Counted from the stretch's first letter, positions 23,776-36,719 are shown. The stretch is 64,000 nucleotides of DNA from Alectoria sarmentosa (GCA_009733775.1 WOGZ01000007.1:62001-126000); one strand, 5' to 3'. Translations and numbers: made by a program. The notes: generated by a model not told the origin, from the letters alone.

Positions 23776-24113
23776 CACCCACTAGAGTAGACAAGGCCAC
23801 AGCGTGGAAGATCCTCGGATGTTTTTCCCTCGGCAAGTTAGCAATGCGGAGAGCCCATAGAGGCTTAGCCGACAGGCTGCAGGAACCTAGGTCTTGAGAG
23901 GCTGAGGCAACCAACTTCATACCATACGTGTCGGAGAACGCAGCAACGTTGCTACCGTCGCGGATAGAAGGAATGTTCGCCGCTTCTGATCCTGAACACG
24001 CGTTGGATGAGGGTGTTCCCGACAAAGAATGTAATATATTTCGGATCGACCGCCGCACAGCGGGGTAGACAGGCCATCCGATATTGCCTGGCTGGCAATC
24101 CCCATCCTCGAGA

Positions 24114-27100
24114 ATGGCCGAAGCCTTGGGCGTAGCGGCCGCACTAGGTGGTTTTGTCAGTCTAGCTAAAGATCTTGTCGACATGGGTAAAGAGTTACGC
24201 AATTATTATAAGGAAGTCCACGACGCGAATGAGACCCTCGGCGAAATCATCATGGCTGCCGAGGTCAATCTGCAGCTTGTTCGAAGCCTTCAAGATTTCC
24301 GAGGCACGCAATTGGCGGCCGACTTTGACACGACGAGCACGCTCGCTATATCGTTGTTTTGATATCAGTCACGATTGACCATTCTGAAAGGGAAGTTGTC
24401 CGACACACATCGGAACCTGGAAAACACCAGAGGAACAGCCGCTGTTTTCAAATGGGCTTTCCGAGGGCTGAAATGGTCGTTCGAGGCGAAGCTTTGAGAA
24501 GTGACTTGGAGGAGATCAGGCGCTATTCGCTGGTTTTTCAATTCGCGTTTTTTGTGGATGGATTTAGTTTACTATCGCGGTCCGTTCGGGATATTACGAA
24601 GATCTTACAAAACCGAATAAGTCTGAGTGAGAATGTTGAATCGTTATATCAAGTATTTTCTGGCATGAATTCCATCTCAGTTGAGATTTGAAATATCAAA
24701 TCTTGGATTCGCAAGCAGGTCAAGAGGGAGAATCTCGAGAAACGAATTCAAATTATTGACTGGATATCCAAGGATAAAATGCTACAGAAGCTTTCTGACA
24801 TTCTCAGTAAACGACATGGCTCCATTGAAAGATGAATTATCCAACAACATATAGTTAAAGTTTGGTTGCAGAGAGGGAGGAATCCCAAAGTCGTGTGGTA
24901 TCATGGAGATCCGGGGGTAGGTAAGACCATGGCATGTGTCATAGTCATGGACGATCTCCAGGAATGAAGGAATCATACTAATGAGAGTGAATTTTGCTCC
25001 AGTCTTCACTACTCGTGACTCTCCAAATTTGGAGACTCAGACTGCATATGCAGCGCTCGCCGCAAATACAAAACAGCTTTTACAATGCTTATCAGAAGCA
25101 GGTCATATCTGGAACGTAGTCATGGACATGTTTGAAAGCGCTTGCAAAAAGCAGAAGAGGCCTTCCACGCTAGAGATACAACATCTATTGATCAAGACTG
25201 CAAAGTCTTTTAATAGGGTACATATTGTGGTCGATGGAATCGATGAGCTTATTGACAGGGACGAGCGTCGTGACATGCTTAAACAGTTGATAAATATGGT
25301 CGAATCGGAGGCTACGGTGACTTTGCTTGCAACAAGCCGCTCGAATTTGGGCGACATCGCTCACACATTCCGTGGAGCTGAGACCATTCCTTTGGCAGGC
25401 CAAGAGGATGACATTCGGAGTTACATTCAGAATCACTTGAGTAGCGATAACGCATTTTTGGACAGATTGAATGGCCATAATGAGCTGAAACAAAAAATCG
25501 AGCGCCAGCTTATTGATCGATGGCCGGAGTGTACGATTGCCTGTAAACCACCCGCAACCATTATATCGCTAACAAACAAGTAATTACCACATATTTATTT
25601 CGCAAACCACTTGGATTCTCAGACAGCGAACGGGCAGACAGGTGGTAGATGCCTTGGACAATATCCATTTTATGAGCGGACTCTTGACAGGATCAAACAA
25701 CAGCCTCCTTCAGATCAAACACTTGCCTTCGAAATCTTCCGCCGAGTTTCTCACGCCTTCAATGACCTCACGATTGATCAATTATCCCACGCTCTATCCG
25801 CAGACTGGGATGTTTCAGCAGATCATTTGCATAGTCGTTTGTATTGCTTCGATGCAATAAACCAATATCGGCTTGCTGATATCGTTGATGTGTGTTCGGG
25901 TTTAGTCAGTGTCGAGGAGCAGAATCATACAGTCAGGTTTGTCCACGATACAGTTCATGTGTACTTCAACATAGACGCATTGAGACTGTTGAAAGAATCA
26001 GCCTTTGTATCAGTCCATGGCCAGTTGGCGGCAACATGCTTGACATATATGTCATTCGACGACTTTATGAAAGGGCCTTGCATGTTCGAAAACGACCTCA
26101 TGGCGCTGGCCAAGTTTTATTGCTTTTTTTTATACGCTGCGCGTCACGTAAGAGATCATTTGAGAAATTTAAATGGAAAGGATAAGATTGTCAACTTGAC
26201 ACAACTCGAGTGTTTGTTGAAAAATGAATCAAAGACGCTTTTGTTGATTCAAGTCGAACAGTTTTTTCTTAGAGCAGACCAAATGTTTGAGGGCGATCGC
26301 TTCGTCTTGGCGAAGTACCCTTGGATCATAGTCGTAACGGGATGGGGATACATCCCCGCTGTGGAAGCCTCTGTGCATCATGGCCACTCTTTAAAAGCGA
26401 AAACTCTTACGTGGCAGACTCCCCTGCACGTCAGTGCCTCTAAAGGCCACTTACAGCTAGTGAGATACCTCTTGGACCTCAAGGCGGACTATACTCAACT
26501 TGACTGGAGAGGCCAAAGACCTGTGATGTTGGCCGCTTCAAATGGGCATTTCGAAACTTTCAAATGTCTGACTGAACGGGGCAGCAAACTTTCGTGGCGG
26601 GATATCGCTGGGAATACCTCATTGTCTATATCGGCCTTCCAACCGAGGGAGAGTCCTGTCTTATATAATGTACAACGATCCTAACCCAGTCTTTGAAGAT
26701 TGGCTTAAGGCCATGAAGTATGCTACGAATTTTCGAGCCCCTTCACTTTCGCTCATTTTGCTCAAGGGCCTTCACTGGAGTGTTAAACAGAATACCTCCA
26801 GAAATTCTTAATTAATACGATTGGGAATTATTTCGCAAGAGAGAGTGCCAAAAATGTCCTTCATCTAGTTGAGATAAAGTGTTGCCAAAAAAATATTGAG
26901 GAAGCTCTTCAAGAGGCAATAGACCGCGGCCGCCACGATCTTGCAATTCTCTCGGGGGAGGTATCAGAGACCACACATCTACCGGATCCTTCCGCTTTGT
27001 TTTGCCACATGATATCCAAAGTCCAAGACTGGGACAGATTTTTTGAACAGGGATCGGTTAGTGAAAAAGCAACACGAACAGCTCTGCATCTTAAGAAAAA

Positions 27101-28210
27101 GCCAGTCTCCCCTCTCCGATCAGTTAGAGCAACAAATAAAATGGATTCCGAGTCTTTATGATGACGAGTCTAGGATTGAATGTTCAAGATCGTCGATCTA
27201 ATCCTCCTACACATCCGGGATGATACCCAAAGACAGCATTTCGAATTCGTGCTGACCGGACCTACAAAAATCGCTGTTCTGGAAAAGCTCTTCCAATCTG
27301 GTGTGAAGCCAGACGTCAAGCTGCTTTACCTCGCCTGTGAAATTGGTGATACCGAAGCCATACAATATCTTGCACGACTCTCTGTCCCCTTGGACGTGGT
27401 ATACAAAGGCAATAGCCCTCTTGAGCTCGCAGCCAAGAGAGACCACTGCGCCGTAATCGACCTCCTGCTAGAGCTAGGAGCTGAAAACCTCGACCGCGCT
27501 ATGAACGTCACCAGGTGCGACCGGTGCGCGTTACGATGTCTCAAGGCCGATTGTCAAAGGCAAAGACTCTCCTTTGGACGACACGGGAAGGCTTTATCCG
27601 TGCTCAATACGAGCCATCTCGAAATAAACGTCGCGACCTTCCGCAAGGATCTTTGGGCGAGTCAAGATGACCTTGATGCATGTCTCGTGGCAGCAAGTAT
27701 AGCAACAAATGTAGGAGCTGTCCGATTCCTTCTCGAAGCCGGCGCCGACCCTCGCTGCCATAGATACTTCCACGGACCGGGAGGTTTTCTGGAGAGTTTT
27801 GTCGACTCAGAGAAGCTTTTCCGAGGGGAACAGCAGCAAGCTTTCAACCATAAGATTCACACTCACAATGAATGGCGGGAGAAGAACATCGATACCATTA
27901 TTGAGTGCTTGTCGGATTCAAGATGGCAGCAGAGAGGCAGCAGTGTGTCTTCTTCCAATAGAGATTGATTGAAAAGCTGGAGAAACACAAAGGCCCGTCT
28001 GCAACCCGGTGGCTTACACCTCCAAATGAGTGCTCGAGGTATACCGAACTTAACGGCGGGCGAGGCCTAATGCAAAGAGGACTGTCCCTTCTGAAGCTGA
28101 ACTATCGGTCGTTTTCGCGGATTCGTCAGCGTGGCACCAGTATAGAAGAAAAGTTCGGGATCATATCTCAAGAAGCCAAAGCAATCTGGGGCCAAGCTGG
28201 CGATCTTTAA
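24114..28210 (+). pseudogene. Decayed NLR (STAND N-terminal, NACHT-like, ankyrin)
   Basis: The relic starts well with MAEALGVAAALGGFVSLAKD, the usual N-terminal domain of fungal STAND proteins. The frame breaks near 24330-24360 and again near 24498, with FKWAFRGLKWSFEAK and then LRSDLEEIRRYSLVFQFAFF in different registers. Stops follow near 24690 and 24834. The NTPase is still legible: P-loop GDPGVGKT near 24910, Walker B VHIVVDGIDEL near 25225, and TLLATSRSNL. A winged-helix end (VRFVHDTVHVYF) and ankyrin-like units (TPLHVSASKGHLQLVRYLL) run to 26684. After another break, the pieces IGNYFARESAKNVLHLVE and then further ankyrins at 27180-27968 (NSPLELAAKRDHCAVIDLLL) and 27965-28210 remain. Many independent lesions make it non-functional. 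It is not a copy of the intact NLR at 16-21 kb. It sits exactly between the two fold-back elements. Confidence 0.8.
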
Positions 28211-29704
28211 ATCCTTGATAGGAGAGATCTGCTGGCTTCCAACAAGGCTGGGGGTTAAGGTTGAGCAACGTCAACCATGTTTTGTAATATATAGAAGTTG
28301 AGCTCCATATCAGTCTGGCGCGACGCTCATGGTTTTCATCCTTCGACATAAAGCATTGTACATAGAACTCTTTCGATTTGAACCCATCTTGATTCAAAAT
28401 AAGCTCTCGATATCTCGCCCGTCAAAACAGAACGCTGTGATGAAGGCCTACTGAAAAGATTCTTCTGCTATAATCAGTGTTTGTCATTGTCCCCCAAAAT
28501 CCTGAAGAGAAATACCGCGGGCGGCCTCAATGTTTCATCGGAACCTGCCGCCGTTTGACATGGTCGATGGATTTTCGAAAATCTCAGATTTGCATATGCG
28601 TGCGAGATGCGAATCCTCTAGTAGAGTGTCTGAGCAAATGGATACGCCCGTAAAGGGTCTCCTTTAAAAGCGCTCTGTTTCCTGCCCTTGCTCGCTGAAT
28701 TTCTCTTGACTAAATAAATACTATTCAATGATGCAAATCATCGACTTTGCTGCCAAGCATGAATAGGGACTTGCAATATCTTCTATACACACGTCTTTAG
28801 CAGACCTTTGGTAAAACAAAATTGATACCTCTTTTCGCATTGAGAATTCCCCAGATTCATGTCTTTCTCGTTTATACAGCAGAGAGAGAGGGAGAAAGGA
28901 ATGCCACCAACAACAAATTGTGTATCTTTAATACAAAAGAGAGTACCTAGTGTTTATCTCTATCAACGAACACAATAACTCTGTTTTGTAATATCAGAAT
29001 TGAATACATGTTCCACTAGCCTCGCTTTGTTTTTTCATTTGCCCGTGCCGTCTTCTACGATGTTGCAGGAGATGGCACATGTAGACATTATCAACGCCAC
29101 CCTTTCTGAACATGATGTTGTTCGCGTAGATCATCAACGGCCGCTGTCATCAGCTTAGGATCGTTTCCGCCACCCCTCTGAGCGTTCATGTCCCACCCTC
29201 GGAGCAGATATCGAGAGCGTATAATCGATATTGACGCGTCATTTTGGGATCGTAATTGCGATATTCGTGCGATCAATCGATGACGGCGTCTATAGCACTC
29301 GCAAGGGGCCAGAGATCGTTGAGCCAGTGTCGAAGAACAACGCCTCTTGCCCGTAGAAGCTTCTGCCACGCCTTCTACGGCAGACGAAGCGAATGCATGA
29401 GATGAATCGATGGATAATCTTCTTCTCCATTCACCCATTTCTCTCCATCAAAGAGGATATAGACTTGACGCCGGCGTTGACACCACTTGAAGCTTTTAGA
29501 CCAATACCTGCGGCTTCAGCGCTTGCTATTGCGGCGGCTCCCTGCAGACACGTTATTGAGTGGCACTTGAATCATTGATTGAATAGTCTCCGTCTTTCGA
29601 ATAAGTACTCGACCTTGCAATAGATAACGCCTCCGAAATGCTAATCGCCAAATGAGAGGGGTATTCAAGGCATCCGATCTCCTGCCGACAACTATTCTTC
29701 ATGT
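28211..29704. other. No gene recognised between the NLR relic and the second fold-back copy
   Basis: Short frames only. On the minus strand near 29440-29550 the phrase GAAAIASAEAAGIGLKASSG stands out as protein-like, followed by NAGVKSISSLMERNG and a stop, but I cannot extend or identify it. It may be another small relic. Confidence 0.35.
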
Positions 29705-31115
29705 GTTTCGGGGTGACGGCGAGTTGGTGAGAGCTGCGACTTGGCATGGCTTGTCGTTGCGAAGTGTGGGATGCGACTTGGTAGCGCTTGGATGGCTGCG
29801 ATCTCGTGGAGATTAGGCATTGCGAAGTGTGTATGGCGATCTGGTGAAGATTTGGCACCGCAAGATTTGTATGGCGATTTGGTGGGATGCGATTTGGTAG
29901 CGACTTGGTGGCGACTTGGTGGCGACTTGGGCTGGTTACGACTTGGCAGCGATCTGGTGTGAATGCGATTAGGTAACAACTTGATGTGACTGCGATTTGA
30001 TTGCGACTAGGTGTGAATGCGACTTGGTGGCGACTTGGTAGCGATTTGGTGGTGCTGGATATGTAAGGCGACTTGGTGTAAATGCAACTTGGTGGCGACT
30101 TGGTGGTGGTGTTGGATTTGTATGGCGACTTGGTGTATATGCGACTGGGTGGCGACTTGGTAGCGACTTGGTGGTGCCGAATTTGTATGGCGACTGGGTG
30201 TAAGTTTGGCAGCGCCGAATTTGTATGGCGACTTGGTGTGGTTTTGGGAGCGTCAAATTTGTATGGCGACTTGGTAGCGACTTGGTGTGGCGCCGAATTT
30301 GTATGGCGATTTGGTGTGGTTTTGGCAGCGCCGTATTTGTATGGCGACTGGGTGTGATTTTGGCAGCGTCAAATTTGTATGGCGACTGGGTGGTGCCGAA
30401 TTTGTATGGCGATTTGGTGTGATTTCGGCAGCGCCGGATTTGCATGGCGACTAGGTGGTGATTTGGCAGCGCCGGATTCGCATTCCCATCAAGTCGCTAC
30501 CAAGTCGCGCTCCACCAAGTCGCCACCAAGTCGCAATGCCAAGCCCACACCCAGTCGCCACCAAGTCGCAATGCCAAGCCCACACCCAGTCGCCACCAAG
30601 TCGCAATGCCAAGCCCACACCCAGTCGCCACCAAGTCGCAATGCCAAGCCCACACCCAGTCGCCACCAAGTCGCAATGCCAAGCCCACACCCAGTCGCCA
30701 CCAAGTCGCAATGCCAAGCCCACACCCAATCGCTACCAAGTCGCACTCCACCAAGTCGCCACCAAGTCGCAATGCCAAGCCCACACCCAGTCGCTACCAA
30801 GTCGCACTCCACCAAGTCGCCACCAAGTCGCAATGCCAAGCCCACACCCGGTCGCCACCACGTCGCAATGCCAAGCCCGCACCCAATCGCCACCAAATCG
30901 CAATGCCCAGTTACACCGAATCGCGCCCGCCAAATCGCGACCGCCACATCACAACCAGCAAGTCGCGCCCGCAGATCGCAATGCCAAGCCACAATAGTTC
31001 GAGGGTTGATATTGTGCAGTGCATTACTCAAGATCCTTACCTCCATACATGCTGCTTCAACCCGCGAAATTGATGATAATGAAGACGAGGTTGAGCTGAG
31101 GTTTCCTTGTGAAGC
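29705..31115 (+). repeat. Fold-back minisatellite element, copy 2
   Basis: The left half (about 29705-30470) is made of TTTGTATGGCGACTTGGTG units with GTTTTGGCAGCGCCG spacers. The right half (about 30480-30990) is the opposed CCACCAAGTCGC array, including a nearly perfect 35-bp unit beginning GTCGCAATGCCAAGCCCACA repeated about five or six times at 30530-30720. The element then passes through CGCGCCCGCCAAATCGC to an outer flank with CAGTGCATTACT, ATACATGCTGCTTCA and TTGAGCTGAGG. The order of parts matches copy 1 read in reverse complement. Mixed divergence of the units points to an old element with a recently homogenised right array. Confidence 0.85.
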
Positions 31116-31293
31116 GCTCGAGGATTTAACGAATATTTGGAGAGGTGCATGGCCAAGAACGTTGCATGGAAAAACTCGACAGCTCTTGATATCACATTAC
31201 AGGCCTTGCTATGCTTGAATCGATTTGTTCTATCTTGGGATCTTATATCTGCATGAATGCAATGATCACAATCATTGGTAAAACCGTATGCTT

Positions 31294-33070
31294 TCACGAG
31301 AAACAGCTTTTCAAATCCTTTGCTTTCCCTTGAAAGTCATCCATGCTATTATGCGTGACATATCTGGTCCCATTCGAGATATTTCCTCGGGTGGCTGATG
31401 GCAAAATAAAACTAAAAGGTCCTGCGACCCCAAACCCTCCTATCATCAGCTGACCTAAAGCTGCACTACTGCTCTCTAGCGCAATCGTTTTCGAATCCAC
31501 CACCAACTAGCCGGCCGTGTCCAAAGACACCAACGTCCCGTTAATCATCTTACCAGGAGCCCAAAAAGTCAAAAGTGTGCCTGCGAATACAACAGCAATC
31601 GGTACGGCTGTGGTGGTCTTGCCGGCGATGGTGGTGATGAATGGATTCGAAACTTCAGAGGGTGACTCGTCCCCAAATCCTCCCAATACCAGCCTGCCCA
31701 AGCCTGCACTTTCGCTCGTAAGCGATAGAGTCCTTGATCCCACCACCAGTTGACCCGCCTTATCAAGACATACGACCGTTCCATCAAGTGTCACGCCGGA
31801 AACTCCTGGACGTAGTCTGGTACCAGCGACTTCAACCGCGCTCGGCGTAGCCGTGATAGCATGGCCAGCGACAGTAGTGATCAAGGATTCTGAAACTTGG
31901 ATTGCGAGAGGTATTGTACTGGTGCCGACGACCAGAGTGGATGGGCCATATGCTATCGGTGTGCCGGAAACGGTGACAGGCGGAGCTTCTAGTGTTAGGG
32001 TTGTGCCAGCAATGGAGATGTCATGAGAGAGTTGCTGAACCACTTGCTTGTTAACGATTGTGACTTGATCTTCTGTGAGAGCGTTGAAAGACTCCGGAAT
32101 TTCAAAAGGCAGTGCAGGCGCTTTGCTACAGAAGACAGAATTGTTTGAGGAATCAAGTGAGGTTGATGTTCCTTACATGTTGACTGGAGGAGTACTTTTG
32201 CCAGATTCTTCTCCGGTCGCATCTTCACCATCAGTCTGCTTTGGGCCCATTTGTGCGCCCAGATCTGGGATCCTGTCAGATGTTCTGTTGCTATTGATGG
32301 CCGTGATTGTTTGTAGCGACAGATTGGACTTACTTGGATCGGCTTCTTGTCCGGAATTAAAACTGATCTTACTGCCTTATTCCGGTCCTGTTCTGCCATT
32401 CATCTGCGGTCGATACGAAATGTGGTGATCTCATCCAATCCTTCATCTTTTGCCGTTCAGGGATTTGTCTGGAGGATCGTATGTCTCGCAATCAGATTTG
32501 GCCATACAAAATTTCTGGGCAAAGTAAGTCATTGCCAAAGACTATTGTATCATTAGGAGGATCATACTGCCATATACATGCAATGATGAAGAACTTTTTC
32601 ATCGCAGAGTCTTCTTCCCTGAGCAAGAATGGTCCCATGACAAGCACTGATCATCCAATCTCATAGGTTTAGTCTTCCTGATCATTTCGTTGTTGTCTTT
32701 GAACTAGCAGAAACTGTCTGTCAGGTCACAGTATCCAGACTTTATATCCTTACAGTTCTCTCTATACTTGTTTGCATGCCCTGATGTTTCATCAATGCCG
32801 TTGACATAGAAGGGAGCTGGTAGCGTAATAATGATTTTATTCACGTCCTGAGTATAACAAGAGATTTTTTCTGCAGAGGAGGTGACATTGGGGCTATTAT
32901 GTGTCTGCATGAGAGCTGTGATTGTGGAATTATTCGAGGTAGACGTGACCGAAAAACTTGGATAGATTCTCGACAGCGATTTACGTGGGCAAACGAAGTG
33001 ATTGGCAGCACTGCAACCATTGCTTGTTAGGGAGAGGAGAAAGAGCAAGTCGGGTAAGTAGAAAATTGTT
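31294..33070 (-). pseudogene. Broken secreted or cell-wall repeat protein gene
   Basis: On the minus strand from about 33048, a Cys-containing ectodomain reads YPSFSVTSTSNNSTITALMQ and then ITLPAPFYVNGIDE, GYCDLTDSFC, ending in a TAG at 32704. Further on, exon-like pieces are joined by a GTAAGG...CTGTAG intron (to about 32126): KSTPPVNI, then KAPALPFEIPESFNALTEDQ. The C-terminal half consists of threonine/serine-rich modules such as GTTLTLEAPPVTVSGT, AGQLVVGSRTLSLTSESAGL and GLGRLVLGGFG. An in-frame TAG at 31507-31509 falls where the sister module has CAG (AGQLVV versus AG*LVV). Such modular proteins are common in Helotiales-like fungi and are thought to be extracellular. The two TAGs and unclear joins near 32300-32700 indicate loss of function, although alternative splicing cannot be excluded. 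Confidence 0.6.
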
Positions 33071-33279
33071 TCTCGGCACCGTAAGGGGAGAATGTATCAG
33101 TAGAAGTCTTTATTAGAAGTTTGAGACGGACGACTTTTGGGTGGGGAAGTTGATGAATCTGACAGATCGGGCCATCTGTCCAATATGCGATGAAAAAGGA
33201 AAGGGCCGTCATTAAGTATTGAAGATGACACATGTGCATCTGAAGGAGTTTAGGAAAGGAATCGGTGGAGTCCACACAA

Positions 33280-35351
33280 GCATATCGACTTCCCAGTATA
33301 GAGGATCCGCAAGATACACAAGACCTTCGCCTCCAAATCCTTCGCCGAGGAGGAGGCAGTCGTCGGCCTGATGTAACTCATGATGATATCCATTTCCTTA
33401 TGTAGCCTTGTTGCAGGCGCAACCCGCAGCAAATGCAGGTCCTTCCGCTTTCGGATATGAAACTTATCACCACAGCAAAGACGACCCATGGAAGCTGGAT
33501 ACGCTTATATGCAGGTTGGTTCGGACGCTCTCAAGCTACCCAAGCAGATTCATGATATCAGTATAGTAACAAAACTGCAAAAAGACCTCTTCAGCCTTCT
33601 TGCTAGTGCCCCTGTTTGGTATTTCTGATACGACGTGATTACTGCAGCTCGTTGCTTCAGGCCTCGATCATCCGGGCCTGGAGAAATCACAAATTTTTCT
33701 GATCTGTTCCACCGAGAAAGGCTGCTGAGTACAGAACTCGAAGGGAACAGGATCAGCAAACGCATCAAGAGGGACTGGTGGGGCATTGCTCTGATGCAAA
33801 CGTGCGTCGGCTTAGCAGATATGAAGTCCTGCTGGCACGCGGCGCAACAGATGCAGTACTGTCAGCGGATACATGAAGGCTCAGTCCCTCTGGATCCTTC
33901 CTTTTCATCGCCTTGAAGTAGAGCACCCGGTTTTAATATGCTGTGTGAGGTACGTGATACGATCCTCCAAATAGAGTCATTGTCTCCACATGTGTTCATA
34001 GGTAACCAATTGATTGATTTACATCGATTGTTTTCTCTATAGATATATGTAGCAAAGGCCTGCGGCAAAGGCACGCTAGTCTCTTGACACACATGTAGTA
34101 TGGATTGGGGCGCAAGATCTGCGGGTGGGGGCGACTTGATTCTGTGTGGTGAACCGACGTTGAAACAAATTGACAAATCCCGGCGGTTGGAGTAACGATT
34201 TGCCCGGACGACGAGATAATTACCCCGTAGCAACAGGGATGGATGAGCTCTTTATGCGCGCCTAACAGGAAGGCTCATGGCAGCCGATACGCCGAGAAGT
34301 TGGGCACGCCGCAGAGTTGCATTTTAATTTCGCTGCAAGCTCGACTCCAAGGCGGACGATGAAGAATACAATCATATAGTACCAGGCACCTTGCAGACTG
34401 TCTTGGGTCAGTCATGATAAGGGGTAGGTTTCTATCTTCTTGGCATCCATCATGTTTTTTTTGGCTGGGTTAAGCATTTGAAATACCACTACCTTTTTCC
34501 TTGCACATTTCTCGAGAACAACTCTCACATACATCGCTTACATTTTGACGTCGCCGAAAACCGTGAGCTTCTACAACAGCCATCTGCGTGCATTCATTTC
34601 AGGTGGACAAAGGGGCTGCTCGAAGGGTTTGTAATGCAAACGCCCTCTAGGAATTGATTGTGGTGAAATCTGGTGTGAGCCGGGTTCAGCTCGGCCTCCT
34701 GGGGCGTTCCTTTGGAGAAGACATTTGAATTATGAGAATGAAATGGGTGATGTTTCGGATGTTTACCGCCAAATGCTCGCTTCTACTGTAAATGGTAACA
34801 ATCTGGACTCTGGCGTCTTCTGCCGGACACAATTTTTACTCGCAGTGTTTCAGGTGAGCTGCAGATCATGCAAGCAAGACTACACGGGGCAGCCAGATAG
34901 TTTTACGAAACGCCATGCTACTCGCAAACAAGAATTCCTTCAATTGATTTCCTTTTCGTTCGGGTAGCTGAGCGTCCCTGCACGAGATTGGATCTCGAAA
35001 GATTCAAAATTAGCACACAATGCCCCCTCCCTACTGCATAATATTAGGCTCTAAAGGCTGTGCAGAAAGAAGAAACTGTTGCATCTTTACCTTGACTTCT
35101 TTTCCCCACAGTCTTATTTATTATCAAACTGTGATTTATCAAATTTAAAAGCCTTTGATTGGATGCTCCGAGAGATATCAGCCGCACGCATCGCCTTCCT
35201 CTTTCTGCTTTGGGACGCAGCCTTGTGCTGCTCGTCGCAGATTGGTTGTTCTTATCTGTTCCCATTCGTTTCATTTCACTTCATCTCTTCCTTTTTCTTC
35301 TTATCGCTCTTGCTGTCTGTGTGACTGTGTCAACGGCAATGCTAATATTCA
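33280..35351. other. No reliable gene; several short protein-like frames
   Basis: A plus-strand frame at about 33635-33916 contains FSDLFHRERLLSTELEGN and WWGIALMQTCVGLADMKSCW, with realistic composition but no start, splice or family support. Minus-strand frames at 33250-33489 may continue the decayed surface protein upstream. The rest holds nothing I can name. Confidence 0.35.
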
Positions 35352-36258
35352 ATGACCTATTCTTCATGCCTTTCGAAGATGCTTTTGCTCGCGCTCTCTC
35401 TCCTTTGCACTGTGATATCTACAGCTGAGGTCACAGTAAACTCAGCTGGTTCTGTCGAAGAGCGTCAAGAATCCGCAGTCTGCCTTTACTACAACGCCGG
35501 TATGCCAGGACTTACTGCCTTTTATATCTGCAAATAGAACGTCGCTAACAAAAGTAGGCAGCAGTAGTGCATTCTGCTTAAGCAGCGATTCATGTCAAGT
35601 TGCAACCGCATTGACGCCGGCTATCATCTTCTGCGGTAGTACTCCAGGCGCGCTTCCCCCCCACACGACCGAGAATAACCACAACCCTTCACTGGCTTGC
35701 GAAGAGAATTGCTGGTCGGTACTTCATTGCTATCATGCCCTGCTACTATATTTTCTTTCTTGCTTACACTCGTGCAGTAATTACGATCAGCCTTCAGCCT
35801 ATAAGTTCGAAATCAGTAACGGCGATTCTGCTTGGTAGGGCTGCGGAACAATTGGCAGTATTTTCACCGCCAACCCCGTTGAAGATTTAATAACCGTAGC
35901 TGGGGTTACTACTTCAACAAGCAGCATCGAGACGACACAGACCAGTCTCGGTGTTGCATCATCTTCTGCAGCGATCTCAGGCGCGAGGGCTACCAGTACC
36001 TCTCCAGCAATGACAAATACCAGTGTCTCTCCAGCGAAGACATCAACCGCCGTGAAAGCCGACAACTCCTCGGGTCTCAGTACAGCGTCAGAAGTTGGTT
36101 CCGTGATCGGTGCAGTCTCTGGCGCCATAGCCATCGCTGTTGCGATCTTCTTTGGTATTAAAGGTCTGAAAAAAGAGCGACAGCATCGACGGAGTCGACG
36201 AAGCCGACGAAGCTCAGACTCAGGCAGCGAGACAATTGCACTCAACGAAATCCCTTAG
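35352..36258 (+). pseudogene. Single-pass surface protein gene with a premature TAG
   Basis: Three exons (35352-35499, 35558-35714, 35778-36258) join in frame. A signal peptide (MLLLALSLLCTVISTA, second ATG at 35379) leads to a Cys-bearing ectodomain (CLYYNAGSSSAFCLSSDSC, then ACEENC). A Ser/Thr-rich stalk follows (TTSTSSIETTQTSLG), then one transmembrane helix near 36110 (VIGAVSGAIAIAVAIFFGI) and a short basic tail RQHRRSRRSRRSSDSGS. This is the plan of fungal wall-sensor-like membrane proteins. At 35836-35838 a TAG follows DSAW and precedes GCGTIGS, in frame with everything downstream; CAG would fit there. Introns of 58 and 63 nt begin GTATGC and GTCGGT. Unless the stop is read through or is a sequence error, only a truncated secreted peptide would be made. 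Confidence 0.65.
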
Positions 36259-36719
36259 TACGCCAGGCTACTGTAGCTACCGGAGACTGGAGATCTCCAG
36301 ACAATGTTTCAGTGTACGAAGCAAACTTTTTAACTGCTTTGACGCCGTTTTCAACCTATCGATGATTCCGAGCCTTCGCAGAATTGCATCGCAAGCTTCC
36401 AAGTCCCCACCCACGTCTCCGAACACCGCGCCAAGCGCTGCCTAGAACAAGTTGCTAAATACACAATCTGGCGCCGAAAGCTCGCCGCGAGCAGACAAGC
36501 CCGTGACCGAACGCGTCATCGACAACCGTATCTCTTAGAGTACGCATAGTCCTGTAGGCAAAGACGAGCTGGGTGCGGAAAACTTGTGGGCGGGGGCGAT
36601 GACCACAAGATAGAGGATGCTGAAATGTGTCATCTGGAAGTCGTCTATGTTGTAATGTCCAAAAAGGATGAATTATTGCTACGGATCCTCCCAGGGACAT
36701 AGTCCTATATACTGTTATA

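Noticed and set aside
29091..29550. Minus-strand frames with GAAAIASAEAAGIGLKASSG
   Set aside because: Too short and isolated to support as a gene or to name as a relic.
30379..31218. Long frames across the second fold-back array, and similar ones at 22746-23897
   Set aside because: They exist because the repeat unit lacks stops in several registers. The residues are low-complexity echoes of the DNA unit on both strands.
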